Shown: positions 13,305 through 25,694, counted from the first letter of the stretch. The stretch: DNA of 60,000 bases from Antedon mediterranea (GCF_964355755.1 NC_092675.1:9191312-9251311); one strand, 5' to 3'. Notes: generated from the sequence alone by a model not told the origin. Numbers and translations are program-made.

Positions 13305-14090
13305 TCATTTAGGTGATCATTTAGAATAAATTATTATTATTATTTATTTTTTTCTGTACACTATTTTGTGTAACAATTATTTCTGAAAGTTAGATTTTAT
13401 CAGTCATACTGTATATCTATAAATTCGTCATCACATATTTTATCACATTTACTATACAGGTCATGGGTACAAATATTGGCAAAAAAAAAATATGCGCACA
13501 CAAGGTCATGCTCGGAAAAATCATGCGTTAAAAATGCTTAAAATTATGTTTTGATCAATTTAGGAGATGAATTAGGCCATTTCCGTGACAAAACAATTAC
13601 GCACAAAACACGTTTTTACACGAGCGAGAAGCATACAAAATATGAATTGTTTGTACAAATCGCATTCTACTAATCGTCCTTAGTACATTTACCAAATTTG
13701 AAACAGTTCCAACTTCAAAAAGCAGGTTAAAAATGCGCACATTAATTTAAAAAAAGTGCTGAAAATGGTAAAAAATAAGGCCTTTTTAAAATGGAAAGAC
13801 ATTGAGTTGTAGATATGAATTCACGTACACATTTGACGAGTTTTTTCTCTTTCTTCATAGACTATCATATTCAACAGAGTGCATCTCGCTTATCTGTGAT
13901 TGATTTTATTTCCAATTTTAATATGTCCAAGTTCAACCAATTATCTTTCTCTTAAGTTTTTAAAATTTGATGACGCCTAAAAATTTGAATAACGTTGGTT
14001 GTGTAAAATTAAATCTTTTGGAAATCATTATATTCCGAAATTGTCATTTTCATATTTGATATTGATAACATCATCATACCAAAAGAAAAT
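13305..14090 (+). mobile_element. 5' part of a Helitron-like element (copy D)
   Basis: It starts TCATTTAGGTGATCATTTAG after an A, like the element at 53249. The interior then follows that element in order: the CAGGTCA...GGTACAAATATT block, the ATTAGGCCA block, the GTTGTAGATATGAATTCA block and a CATCATCATACC block. The right half of the 5' hairpin and the 3' hairpin + CTAG end are missing, so it is truncated or decayed. Confidence 0.55.
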
Positions 14091-15740
14091 AGAACGTTTA
14101 TATGCATAGTTACCAACCGTCTCGGATCGTGCGGGACAGTGGTCCCGCAAATCAAATGATTTTGAAACACACATGCGTGACCACATATTAGTGATAATTT
14201 CACAATTCGAGAGGAAAATGCATTAAAATGAATTGGTATATTTTAAAAGTATACAACATTATGCGAGTATTCATATTATTTTATAACAACACACCAATCA
14301 ACTTTTCTTTTTCTTTGTTAATTATAATACAGTAGTTTTCCATGCCTCAAACAAAGGTGTAGGATAATATTTTTTTTTTTAACAGAACAGAATCAAATCA
14401 TGGAATAAATAAAAGGCTTCATGGAATAACCTACTACAAAATATGATATCAAATTAAATGTCTACAGGAATAAAGGATTGAAATTGAAGATGGAACGTGG
14501 GATGCTTGTTAATACATACATGGATTAAAATAAAGGAATGATTATAGAACATTTTGACTGCAATGCTAAACAGTAAACATTTGCTAAAACAATCATTAAT
14601 TTATATTTATATGTTATTATTCAAATGTATTTGTTGCATAAATGAAAGCTCAGCATTGATATTGCACATTGGATCTCAAATCCATTTTTTACTAAAATTA
14701 ATTTCCGTTTATATGATTATCATTCTTTTAAAGGGGAGCTTATGCGATCTATAATTAAGGAAACAGTATCACTATATTTCACTTTTGATTTCAGACACAT
14801 TTTACAGATTGCACCCGAAGTACAACACCATATATCATTGGGATTCTGTGTTCATGTTGGATACTATTTATTTAACATAGTAGATTATACTATCTTAACC
14901 ATTTTAATTAGTTCATTTATTTCATAATCACCATTAACAATTAAAAAGCATTTTTTGGGGTTTTTTTTCATGTAAAAATGTCAAAATAGAGTACTAAATT
15001 AGTTCTACACCTTAATCATGATGTGACAAAATGAATCAAGGCTTGAAAAAAAAATCATCCTTAAAAATAACATTCCTATGTCAAGTAAAATTACAATATC
15101 AAACACTTTGCCATGACATTATGGCAACAACTTTACATGCAAATTAAATTACTGAATGGAATGAAAACAAGAAATACAGTCGTATAAAAATATTTTATAT
15201 ATTATTAAAATTCGAAAGTTACAATACTATAGACGCCAATGTGCATATAAAATCCATATATATAAATACATAAAACCTGTTCTGTACTTTTTATATTACA
15301 ATAAAACATTTAAAGATGTGTAAATTTTAAAACGTAGTTTTTAATTATATGAAATACAGTAGAGGAAACAAATCTTGTCCAAAATTATTAATTTTTTTTT
15401 TTAAACATTGCTACTTTGGCATGATTGACTTTAACTCAATAACTATATTTTTTAGTACATATTTCAATGTGGTAAGTAGTATGGACACCTGCAGTAGTTT
15501 AATGAAGAAGAAGTATTAAATTTAATTCACAAATTTATAAATGTATAAAGTTGCATATTTCTTACTCTACAAGCAACAGCAGTTAAAACTTTATTTTTCT
15601 GTTGTCAATATTTCTCCCACACTGCAACGTAACTAGATGGCTTTCACAATGATCTGAATGAGGATGTACACTATGTAATTTGCTATGCAAGAATTCAACG
15701 GTGTAGTGAAATTGTATCACATTTGTACAGTCTGTAACAT
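14091..15740. other. 3' flank of the zinc-finger gene, no gene seen
   Basis: AT-rich sequence with no supported coding region. The part nearest 15740 should include the 3' UTR of the minus-strand zinc-finger gene. TTTATT (AATAAA on the minus strand) occurs near 15590, among several other candidates. Confidence 0.5.
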
Positions 15741-18272
15741 TTAGCACTCATCCATATTATATGGATTTAAAAGTGGAAGCATTTCTTCAGCCAATTCTTG
15801 TTGGTTTATTTCCATTATAGTCTTTTCCATTCTATCGATACCTTCTGTCATTGGCATATCATTTTCCTCAACACTCAAATTTGTTTGTTCTTCCATGTAA
15901 CAACACTGTTGATTTTCAGTTGGCTCTTTACATAAGGCACGTTTGGGTGCTTCCAAACGAATGTGCCGTTTTCTTTTTATAGCTCTAGCACTGTTGTTGA
16001 GCTGTGCAATTATTTTTACTATAGGATGTGTAGAATCCAAGCCTTTTTGACTTTTATTGTTTTCTTTTCTTTCAACATTTTCAACAATACTGTTAAAATG
16101 GTTTCCACTTATTTGGTCGTTAGTAAAACTGGCGTCTTTAATTGATGTTATTGGTTCATTTACATTTTCAACACTTGCATCATCGATGTATGATTTTGGA
16201 GCTGAAAGATCAATTGCATCAACATTTGTCGGGGGTGTGGGTAATGAGTGATAGATAATTTCATTTGGCTTTTTGTCTTCAATCCCATGCTTTACCTTCA
16301 TGTGTCTTTTCCAATTACCTTTAAGGTTAAAGCGACTTGAACAAACACGGCATTTAAATGGTTTGGAGCCACTATGAAGAATCATATGGTTTGTTAGGTT
16401 TCGTTCACGGCTGAACGATCTTTGGCAAACGCTGCATGTAAATGGCTTGTCTTCTCGATGAACAATCATATGGGCTTGTAATGTATGTTTTTCCTTGAAA
16501 GCTTTTTGACATTGTTCGCACTTGTAAGGTCGAACGTCACTGTGTGTACGTAAATGTCGTTTAAGGTTTGCATCTTGACAAAACCCACGACCGCATTTAG
16601 GACATTTATATGGTTTCACACCCATATGTGTAAACATGTGTTTTTTCAAATGAGCTAAAAGCATAAATTCCATTCCGCATTCTTTACAAATATGAGGGCG
16701 CACTCCACTATGTCTCATTTTATGCAACAGCAACTGGCTAGGATAAGAGAATTTGCGATCGCACTGATCACAATCATACCGTCCATGATTACCTTGTAAG
16801 AGAAGATGTCGCTGAAGGTGACCCGGAGTTGCAAAATCTTTGCCACACATAACACATATGTTGTTCTTAGCTGGGTGGGGTTTAGCCATATGAGCGCGGT
16901 ACTCGCTGGGATAAACAAATTTTCTACCGCACTGATCACATTTAAACGGCGCATCATCACTGTGCCGTAACATATGCTTCTTCAAATGTCCACTTTGCTT
17001 GAAGGTTTTGCTACAAACCTGACAAGCATACAGATTCTTACCTCCTATACGAATGGTACGATAGAGTCCTTTACGCGAAATGCCACCTGTCCTTGGAATA
17101 GTACTGGAATTATCTGTTTCAATCTCAACTTTTGCGTCATCAGCAGTGATTTCTTTTTTCTCTCCATGCTTCAATTTGATGTGTGTTTTTAAGTTACTTT
17201 TCAAATTAAATCGTGAACTACAAATGTTACACTTAAATGGTTTTATTCCATTATGTAATCGTTCATGACTTTCCAAGTTAAATTTACGACTAAAACCTTT
17301 ACCACAGTGTTTACACGCAAATGGCTTGCTTTGGCTATGAACAATCATATGGGCTTTCAATGTTTGTTTCTGTGCAAATTTTTTATCACAGACTTCACAT
17401 TTATATGGCCGTAAACCTGTGTGTATGAACATATGACGTTTAAGGTTGCCTTCAAGACTAAATGATTTCTTACAGACTGAACATTCATGTTCCTTCTCTC
17501 CTGAATGTGTTTTTTGGTGTTGTTTCAGATGAGTTGGTTGTAGAAATTGCATGCCACATTCACCACAAATGTGTGGCCGAATGTCTTTGTGACGCTTTAT
17601 ATGCGCCGACAGCTGATGAGGAAACTGGAATGTTTTATCGCATTCTTCACATCGCAGTGGTCCATGGCTCTCGTGATATGCAATATGCCGCTGCAAATGT
17701 CCTATGGTAGAGAATGTCCGTCCACAGACGCCACAACAATTGTCTTTGGTGGGATGTGGCTTTGCCATGTGAGATTGCAGCTCGCTAGCATATGCAAACT
17801 TGCGTCCACATTGGCTACAGACATATGGAGCAAGTTCAGAATGTGTAAGCATGTGACGTTTCAAGTGGCTCGTCTGTGTGAAAGATCTACTACAAACGTT
17901 ACAAGAGTGTGGCTTAACTTTTTCATGTGTTAGTTTGTGCGTGGCAAGATGTCCTTGTTGACGAAATGATTTTCCACAAACATTGCAAATGTAAGGCCGT
18001 ATGCCACTGTGTGACAGCAAGTGGCTTTGTAAACTATGTTTTGATTGGTAGATTTTGGGGCATTGATTACACTGCCAACATCGTTTACCATCACGTTCTA
18101 TCGCAAAACTTTCATCCACAAACGCAGGGATATAATTGTTTGGGGTTGTCTTCAACCTCACTTCAGTCTGCAGTTGCTCTCCCTCAGATGTTAAATCTCC
18201 TGCCAGTTCTTCAATTTCTTGTTTCACAAATACTTTATCCAAGGCTGACACTGTTGTATTTTCGTCCTCCAT
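15741..18272 (-). CDS. C2H2 zinc-finger protein with 20 fingers
   Basis: Probable nuclear DNA-binding regulator of 843 residues in one coding exon. The open frame extends 20 codons upstream, but an acceptor (TATTTCTTCAG on the minus strand, AG at 18299-18298) lies just inside it. The ATG at 18272 (MEDENTTVSA) is therefore the likely start, with a non-coding 5' exon further upstream. Eleven fingers span residues about 67-377; a ~45-residue spacer follows; nine more fingers run to about 675. Fingers 3-11 match fingers 12-20 one for one, including odd spacings such as HMAKPHP, so a nine-finger block was duplicated. In finger 14 the usual last histidine is glutamine (CAA), leaving a doubtful zinc site. 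The N-terminus has a SUMO-type site VKQE (residues 16-19). A basic cluster AIKRKRHIRLEAPKRA near 764 may be a nuclear signal. No KRAB, SCAN, BTB or ZAD domain is visible. The orthologue was not identified. Confidence 0.95.
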   Translation of the reverse strand: MEDENTTVSALDKVFVKQEIEELAGDLTSEGEQLQTEVRLKTTPNNYIPAFVDESFAIERDGKRCWQCNQCPKIYQSKHSLQSHLLSHSGIRPYICNVCGKSFRQQGHLATHKLTHEKVKPHSCNVCSRSFTQTSHLKRHMLTHSELAPYVCSQCGRKFAYASELQSHMAKPHPTKDNCCGVCGRTFSTIGHLQRHIAYHESHGPLRCEECDKTFQFPHQLSAHIKRHKDIRPHICGECGMQFLQPTHLKQHQKTHSGEKEHECSVCKKSFSLEGNLKRHMFIHTGLRPYKCEVCDKKFAQKQTLKAHMIVHSQSKPFACKHCGKGFSRKFNLESHERLHNGIKPFKCNICSSRFNLKSNLKTHIKLKHGEKKEITADDAKVEIETDNSSTIPRTGGISRKGLYRTIRIGGKNLYACQVCSKTFKQSGHLKKHMLRHSDDAPFKCDQCGRKFVYPSEYRAHMAKPHPAKNNICVMCGKDFATPGHLQRHLLLQGNHGRYDCDQCDRKFSYPSQLLLHKMRHSGVRPHICKECGMEFMLLAHLKKHMFTHMGVKPYKCPKCGRGFCQDANLKRHLRTHSDVRPYKCEQCQKAFKEKHTLQAHMIVHREDKPFTCSVCQRSFSRERNLTNHMILHSGSKPFKCRVCSSRFNLKGNWKRHMKVKHGIEDKKPNEIIYHSLPTPPTNVDAIDLSAPKSYIDDASVENVNEPITSIKDASFTNDQISGNHFNSIVENVERKENNKSQKGLDSTHPIVKIIAQLNNSARAIKRKRHIRLEAPKRALCKEPTENQQCCYMEEQTNLSVEENDMPMTEGIDRMEKTIMEINQQELAEEMLPLLNPYNMDEC

Positions 18273-18332
18273 TGTTTTTTTGGTGTCACAAACAAATCTG
18301 AAGAAATAGATAATAGAAATTAAATCTTTCAA

Positions 18333-19775
18333 AAATTGTTAAAAATATGCATTATTATAATATAACCTTATTGTTTGCAACATGGACCTATAAATTACTC
18401 AAGTCTACAAAAATCCAAAACTCAGTCATAGATATAGCTTTCGTGTTGATAAAGCGTCTGAATGATTATATCTTCTGAGAAATAACTGCCTAAAACGTGG
18501 TGCGTAAAAACATTATAAAAACTTCAATTAAGTATTATGGATCCTATATAGGCCTACTCTGTGACCTGTAAAGAGAGAATAAAAAATATATAGATATATA
18601 ATAATTAGCATAATAAATACTCAATTATAGTTATGGTTATATTGTGACCATCAATATCCTTAATAAACCACAATTGCCTGATTTTCTTATTTGTTGGGCC
18701 TGACCAGAATTTGGAGGGGGACAACACGCAAGTCGTGGGAACAGTTTATAGATACAGTAGTATTACGTTTCATTTCATACACAGAATCCAGGTACACCAT
18801 CTTAATTACTGTTTTACCACATCAGACAGCAGCCACCCTCTTGTACTAAGACATGTGAGACTGAGAGGTTGCGGTAAAATATTGCGTTTCATGCCATGTG
18901 ACCAAAAAAACTAGGTCTGTATTAATTAAGTGACTGACTGAACGTTCTGAATGAATTTGTTACGATCTTTTTTGTCGGCATACTGTAGTTTCTGGATCAC
19001 TGGACGTTTGCTACAGTATATTATTTTAAATTAGTTTTTCCAGTTCGTTGAGGTTCACTGGTGGTGTTGCATCGTGTGTCTACGTTTACATCGTGGGAAA
19101 TTTATACGCCATTGAGTAGGAAAACGCGCACGAAGGAAACGATTTCGATTAAAAAAACCAAATTCAATGATTGAATAAAGCTCTATCTACTGTATATTTA
19201 TTTACAGCAATTTGTTGAGGAAATTAAACATATCAATGTAAATTGGTGGTATTGATACAGTTAAGTACAGTACGTATCGGCTGGTGGGCTTAGAAAAACA
19301 AATGGATGCTATAATACATTAACTACAGTACATGATACCAAAGCTATTATAGTGCATATTAATACACTTCATAGCCACACATAAATCCTGTAGGTCCAAT
19401 TTTTTGATGTACAGTACATCGGAAGGCTATACTTTTTATGCATGCTGACTGCCAGTGTTATTTAAACAATGGTACACGGTTTTAGTGCGGTATTTGCGTC
19501 AATATCATGTTACATCCAAATTTGTATTTATTTTTCAGTTGAAAATTCGGGGAATTGAAGAAGGTACTGTACTGTAGTGTATGAGTTATTCACGAACGAA
19601 TTTTTCAATTTACAGTACGAATAACCTTTTGTACTGTGGGGCACGTATTTGGAGGATTTTCAGAGATGAGGCAAGGGTATTGGGCATGTCGGGATGGTTC
19701 GCAGGGTGAATCCGTTCGAAGTAAATTCGCCCGAACCATAAAAAAAAAACCCGGCTACGGGCCTGTAACATATTT
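18333..19775. other. Upstream region of the zinc-finger gene, no gene seen
   Basis: It should hold the promoter and 5' non-coding exon of the minus-strand zinc-finger gene, but neither can be placed by eye. The heptamer TACAGTA/TACTGTA and longer forms such as GTACTGTACTGTAG recur many times between 18960 and 19640. No other coding sequence is supported. Confidence 0.5.
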
Positions 19776-20890
19776 TTATTTATTTATTTATTACCATATT
19801 TACTGAGGGTAGCCTATCCAGTTCCTAATAGAACTGATCATTCAGGGCCCTCGATAAAACAAACATACAGTACAACACATAAAATATTAAATATTCAAAT
19901 GACATAAAATATATTAAACTTAAAGGCTTAAAAATTTACAATGATTATATAAAATTCATATAAAAGTTAAAATCGTTGACAGATAAATATATATATATAC
20001 ATAGTATGGGTATTGCTAAACACCGCAAACCCCCGCAAACCTCCAAAAAAACATAGCAAACCCCACCGAACCAACATAAAAGTGATTGAATCATGTAGTG
20101 TACAACCCACTGGGTATATCCATGTAAAAAAATATTAAATTTCTACTGTTAACAACTTATTTTTGGGGTAAAACATCATTTTTTGGTCAAAAATGTTTGC
20201 TAAACCCCGCAAACGTCCAAAAAAATATAGCAAACCCCACCGAACCAACATAAAAGTGATTGAATCATGTAGTGTACAACCCACTGGGTATATCCATGTA
20301 AAAAAAAAAATTAAATTTCTACTGTTAACTACTTATTTTTGGGGTAAAACATCATTTTTTGGTCAAAAATGATTGCTAATTTTTAACCAAAAAATGATGT
20401 TTTATCCCCAAAAAAGTAGTTAACAGTAGAAATTTAATAATTTATATACCCAGTGGGTCATACACTACATTATTCAATCACTTTTATGTTGGTTCGGTGG
20501 GGTTTGCTATATTTTTTTGGAGGTTTGCGGGGTTTAGCAAACATTTTTGACCAAAAAATGATGTTTTACCCCAAAAATAAGTTGTTAACAGTAGAAATTT
20601 AATATTTTTTTACATGGATATACCCAGTGGGTTGTACACTACATGATTCAATCACTTTTATGTTGGTTCGGTGGGGTTTGCTATATTTTTTTGGAGGTTT
20701 GCGGGGGTTTGCGGTGTTTAGCAATACCCCATAGTATCATAGTATCAGTATTCAGATTGTTTTTTTATATTAAAAACATATAAAACATACAATTAAATTA
20801 AATATCACAACAAGATTATATTATATTAGCATACTATTACCTATTAATTAGTATGTACTTTATAACATTTTATATCATAATAAAGCCTGT
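19776..20890 (-). mobile_element. LINE 3' end on the minus strand, split by an insertion
   Basis: 19776-19999 begins with a (TTTA)n run and an AGGGTAGCC...GAACTGATCATTCAGGGCCC block, as at 3' ends of CR1-type LINEs read in reverse. The flanking A/T sequence continues after 20737, so the palindromic element at 20008-20729 appears to have landed in it. No coding motif remains. Confidence 0.4.
20008..20729. mobile_element. 722-bp palindromic element with perfect 8-bp target duplications (hAT-like)
   Basis: The element starts GGGTATTGCTAAACACCGCA and ends with its reverse complement. The two arms (about 360 bp each) are near-perfect inverted copies meeting near 20372. Each arm is itself two direct ~183-bp repeats, so one unit occurs four times: two forward, two reverse. 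It is flanked by identical CATAGTAT at 20000-20007 and 20730-20737. An 8-bp duplication fits the hAT (or P) superfamily; the termini are not the usual CAGGG, so the assignment is inference. There is no ORF. A transcript would fold into a long double-stranded RNA. Confidence 0.85.
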
Positions 20891-22151
20891 CAGTGAGTGT
20901 CATTGTTGTCAGGCACTACAGAGGGATCAGTGATTGGGCCAATCCTCTTTAATCTCTTTGTATCCGATCTCCCCTCCTGCATTGAATCACAGATACAACA
21001 ATATGCTGATGATACTCTCATATACAGAGCCATCAGAAACAAAAACAAAGATAAAGATAACCATAATGATAAGGATGAAATGACCTTGCAGTTGGATCTT
21101 CATGCTATTAACAACTGGTGTGTGACGAACAAAATGCTACTAAATACTGACAAATGTTTTGTGATGCACATAACTAGATCTAACAGTCGCCTTGAACAAG
21201 CATGTGATTATTTTATTGGAGATGATAGATTGCCCGTTACGAATTCCATTAAATATCTTGGAATTCACCTGAATCGCAAACTCACTTGGGCTGATCATAT
21301 CCAATATGTTAAATCCAAATCTAATCGCATGTTTGGTTTTGTGAGACGCATTGTCAAATGTCGTGATAAAGCTATTATATTGCGACTATATATATCGTTA
21401 GTTAGACCATATATTGATTACAGTTTACCTGCCTAGATCCCCTTTCTTAAAAAAGACATCGCTGCTCTTGAAGCTGTCCAAAGGAGGGTCACCCGTACTG
21501 TACATGCTTCCCAAGATCAGCCAGTCTCCCTTACCCTGAACGTTTGAAACGCCTTAATCTGATGTCCATTAACAATCGTATTAGGTATTTATGTATTAAT
21601 TTTGTTACCAAATGTATGTACAAATTATATGATGTTAAAGTTTTTAAATATTTATCTATTAATTGCAGACATGTTAATAACCTTAAGTTGCGCAATAATT
21701 GTATAGCCCGGACTGATTTATTTCATAACTCTGTCTTTAATTTTTTTGTTAGACATTTTAGAGATCTGCCTGCGGATCTCTGCAACCAACTTTTAATTAA
21801 TATAAACTGTTTTAAGCATAGCCTTAAGAAATATTTTAATAATCTGTTTTAATCTGAACATATGTAGGCCTATATTTTAAAGATATTTTCTTAATTCTAT
21901 CTTTTTAAATTAACATTTTTTTATAAAAACCCATTGCTGAATTTTATAGTTTTATCTCAATTTTAATAGAATCCATGTATTATTCATTTTATGTAAGTAT
22001 TTCGATGTGGAGAGCCTCTCGACAGTTATTTTTATTTATAACTTTTAGGTTATCCGGCCTCATTATTGACTTACTTTTGTATTGTTTTTTTTTTGTACTG
22101 TTCTGTAATGTATATTGGCGAAATAAATGATATGATATGATATGATATGAT
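20890..22151 (+). mobile_element. 5'-truncated CR1/Jockey-group LINE, reverse transcriptase broken
   Basis: The open stretch 20897-21436 has GSVIGPILFNLFVSDLP followed by the catalytic YADDT box and the KYLGIHLNRKLTW block, typical of non-LTR reverse transcriptase. It ends at TAG (21434-21436) where related proteins have a tryptophan after LPA. The frame continues after it (PFLKKDIAALEAVQRR), then shifts into the 21504-21852 reading frame. The 3' end is AATAAATGATATGATATGAT, a 5-bp tandem tail ending at about 22151. At least two lesions make it inactive. Confidence 0.85.
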
Positions 22152-22597
22152 ACTACCTGGCGAAGATTTATAGCATGAGATGACCCATAATTTAAAATAT
22201 TTTGCTCAGTCCTTTGTTGGGCCCGAGCATCTTACACTGGGTTCCGTGGTTCCAAAACAATATCAATAACTTAATAAGAATTCGCCACACTGTCACTAGG
22301 CTAGGCCTAGCCAACACTATCACTCAACAAGCGGCTGGTTGTTGTGGTGGAAAGGTAGAGATCACATTTCTCGTTGAAAGTCTCCATGGTATAGTCAATT
22401 ATTTTTAAAAACACTCACCAGACTATGTCTTGATTATTGCATCGTATCCGATGTAGGTACCATATGGTATCTTTACATTTCCTTGTCTCTTTTTTTCACT
22501 AAAATTTATTCTGCCTTTGTCCTCATTTTCTTTCGCTTTCTTTTTTCTGCTCATTATTTTCCCTTTCTTTCAATGACCTTTGGCCTTTCAATTGCAG

Positions 22598-22630
22598 CGA
22601 GCGCCACCTAGAAGCAGAAGAAAAGTACAG
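22598..22630 (+). other. Isolated exon-like 33-bp segment
   Basis: A pyrimidine-rich tract and CAATTGCAG precede 22598, and GTAAGT follows 22630. The segment can read RAPPRSRRKVQ in one frame. No neighbouring exon was found, so it may be a chance or transposon-derived splice pair. Confidence 0.2.
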
Positions 22631-23234
22631 GTAAGTGCAATCCAAATCAAGAGTTTTTAGTCGCGCAAACGCGACTCTACAGCTCACTATGTCGGTCGGT
22701 CGGTAAACACTAACTCAAATTTGCGCACGCGACTGCAGCCATGTACATATGACCTTGTTATTATAATAATACCTCGATGGTACGAAAGCCACATGAATAT
22801 AAATATATTTTGACAAAAATAAAATTATTTCGAAATTAAAAAAACAAAGATACAGCGCACATTGGCCGCCGGTTCATTTCGATCACCGAAGAATGGAACG
22901 CCTAAAGTTCCAGTGGGCCATGTCTAATATTAGAGCTTAAAAAGAATTTCATAACGCCTGTTTGTTAACGTTGATTAAAATAAAATTCTAGCCATGTCTG
23001 CCTTAATTGTTTGATTTATATTAACGAACTTTCAAATTCATCCTGGCCATTTTTTTTTTCGATTCTCGTTTGTTTGCCGATGAGGCCTACTTATTCATCC
23101 ATTTTCTTCTTGATTTGACAAATATTTCTGTTGAATTTAAATCAGTTAGTAGATAGTGTAATTTAAATAAACTTTTGAAAAAATACTTAAATAAGTGTTC
23201 AATCAAATTTTAAATATATTATTATCCAAGGTAA

Positions 23235-23997
23235 TTTTACTACATCAAAGCCTGTAGACGTAAACAGTGGAATCCTGTAGTGATCGGTCCTCGGACCAAT
23301 TCTATTCATCTTATTCATAAATGACCTTCCAGACAAGATAATCTTTTCAGGTTTTAACATGTTTGCGGATGATGCCAAAATGACAAAAAAAAACATTAAA
23401 GAGGAAACTGATTCAACTACACTCCAATACGATCTTGACAGGGCTCAGGAATGGTCAGATAAATGGTTGATGAAATTTAATGTAAAGTTACTCAGTGAAA
23501 CACTGTTGGCAGTGACTGAAGAAGAAAGATCTATTTTTTTTTCACAAGTGATTGTAAGGTAAGCCAAGTCGGCACTGTGCAAAAGCAGCAGCTAGAGCAG
23601 TAAACAGCATGAGAACTGTGAAAAGGACATTCAAAAACATTGAAAAGTTTTCGAGTAAGGTTCAAGTCATATATTCGTCCACGTCAGATATGGAATATTG
23701 CATTCAGTCTTGGTCACCGTATTACAGTAAAGATAAAGAATCATTAGAGAAAGTACAGAGGAGAGCCACAAAGCTGGTGAGTGGGTTAATGGAACTACCT
23801 TACGATCAAAGGCTGGAATAGTTGGACCTCCAACCACTGGAGATAAGAAAGATACTTCAATATTCTAAAAGGTGTCGAGGATATAAACCCAGACGACTTC
23901 TTCACCATCTCACCAACAACAGAACTCGTGGTCACAGTCTAAAGCTTTATCGTGCTAAACTCAGCAAATATCTTGTGCATAAATACCTTTTTTTTTA
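23235..23997 (+). mobile_element. Degenerate L2/CR1-like LINE fragment
   Basis: With small frame breaks the sequence reads LGPILFILFINDLP, then FADDAKM (catalytic box), LDRAQEWSDKWLMKFNVK, EYCIQSWSPYYSKDKESLEK, VQRRATKL, and a C-terminal NNRTRGHSLKLYRAK. This order is typical of L2/CR1-group reverse transcriptases. The 5' part is absent and several indels and stops break it. It differs in sequence from the LINE at 20890. Confidence 0.8.
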
Positions 23998-25690
23998 AAT
24001 CAGAATAATTAAGCATTGGCCGAGTCAGTTATTCAATCCCCTCTAAGTCAACACATTTAAGTCTAGACTTAATTTTTTACAATTTTTAAAAACTAGACAT
24101 GGAAGCAAATAGGCACTAGCCTGAACTAATTCCATCAAACATTAAGTGTAAGTGTAGTATTAACAATTAATCAAAGAAAGTGTTTCTGCTTGATAATATC
24201 TACAACATACAAGTCAACTTTATTGTCAAAATCTTTCTGAAATTTTAAGATATGTTTTGTACATTAGTCTTGTCTTGTCGTCTGCCATTTGGCAGGTCGA
24301 TAAAAGACTTCTTTCCCCATGCTTCTCTATTTAGTGCTTCTTCTTTTAGTTCCAAATATGTATTGTTATTATTTAATCTATCAAGCATAGCAGCTATCCT
24401 TAGTAATATCATTAAATAATACAAGTTACTATCTTTTAAAGTGTTGATTAAATAAATTGCATGCCATGTACAGTGTTGAAAATCTTAAGCAGTTTGTGGA
24501 AATTGTTTTCTGTGGTTTCTATCCCTTCCTGATCTGCTTATAATGTCTGAGTGTAATGGGTGGATGAGTCTTGTATAATTGAGTTATTTTAAAGTATAAA
24601 CACTTTAAATATAATATCATCTAGAGATGTCACTTCGACACCGATAACTTTGCTGGCCTTATTTACATTTTTTTTTTATTTCACGTTTACTGTTAACATT
24701 GATATAAGAAAACCAAATAATAATACATAAGAAAGGATTGATTGAACAACAGAGGAATAAAACATATGAATAATATGGGAGGTAACATTAAACCGTTTCA
24801 TTTTATATACACAGTACATTCTCTATACTTTCAAAGTTTCTGGAAAACTCACATAAAAGATATACATACAAAATTAAGACAAAAAGCTGATATTCTAATT
24901 TCAAATTGGTATATTAATTACTTTTATTACACTTTATTATTCTTATTTTTGTATCCAATTTTAACATAATTATGGTATTAAGGTTAGAATAGAATGTAGA
25001 ACTTAGAATGTCTTTTCGTTCTCACTGTTCTCAGATAACTATTAGATGTATTACCTTTTCGCATTTTCGAGCTCACACTTTATTATTGTTTATGAAAATT
25101 CTTGATATTTATAAATTGCATAAAATTTATTTCGGATGTTTATTATGGTAGAACTCCCATTGTATACGATGATATGATTATTTTAATAACACATTACAAG
25201 ACTGAACATTACTAATTTGAACGTTGCTTTGTCCTCTTACAAATTTAGGCCAACAAAAGACATTTAATGACCTTAAGTTATGGAAAACATTACAAATAGA
25301 TTTGGATTCATTAGAGGGAATTAAAGAAATGTTATTTGATAGGTACCGTTTAATTTAAATAAATCATCTTAAATTTAAAAAACTGATAATCTTGCTTACT
25401 ATTGTTTTGTACTTGTAAGTTTTTTATTCAAGAAATGTTAAGTACGTACATTTTGTTTTTGATAAGCTTTGATTAGCTCAACATTGTGCTAAAATAATAA
25501 AAAACGTAAAACCAAAGAAACTTTAAAAATTCACTGACCTTACAAACAAGCTAAACATCACTCTAGAAAAAAACTGAAGAAAACTACTGAAGATGGAAAA
25601 CAATTTACAATAAATGTATGGTCGTATAAGAAATACATATGAGAGTCCTATTCTAATACTACATTCAATGTTTAATTAATTTGTCTAAAC
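23998..25690. other. No gene seen
   Basis: AT-rich sequence. The only open stretch (24742-24969) has no recognisable domain, splice context or composition bias. Confidence 0.5.
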
Positions 25691-25694
25691 AGGA

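Noticed and set aside
16974-18301. Several + strand open frames of 62-128 codons opposite the zinc-finger gene
   Set aside because: They are antisense shadows of the zinc-finger array; the minus-strand reading shows 20 clear C2H2 units.
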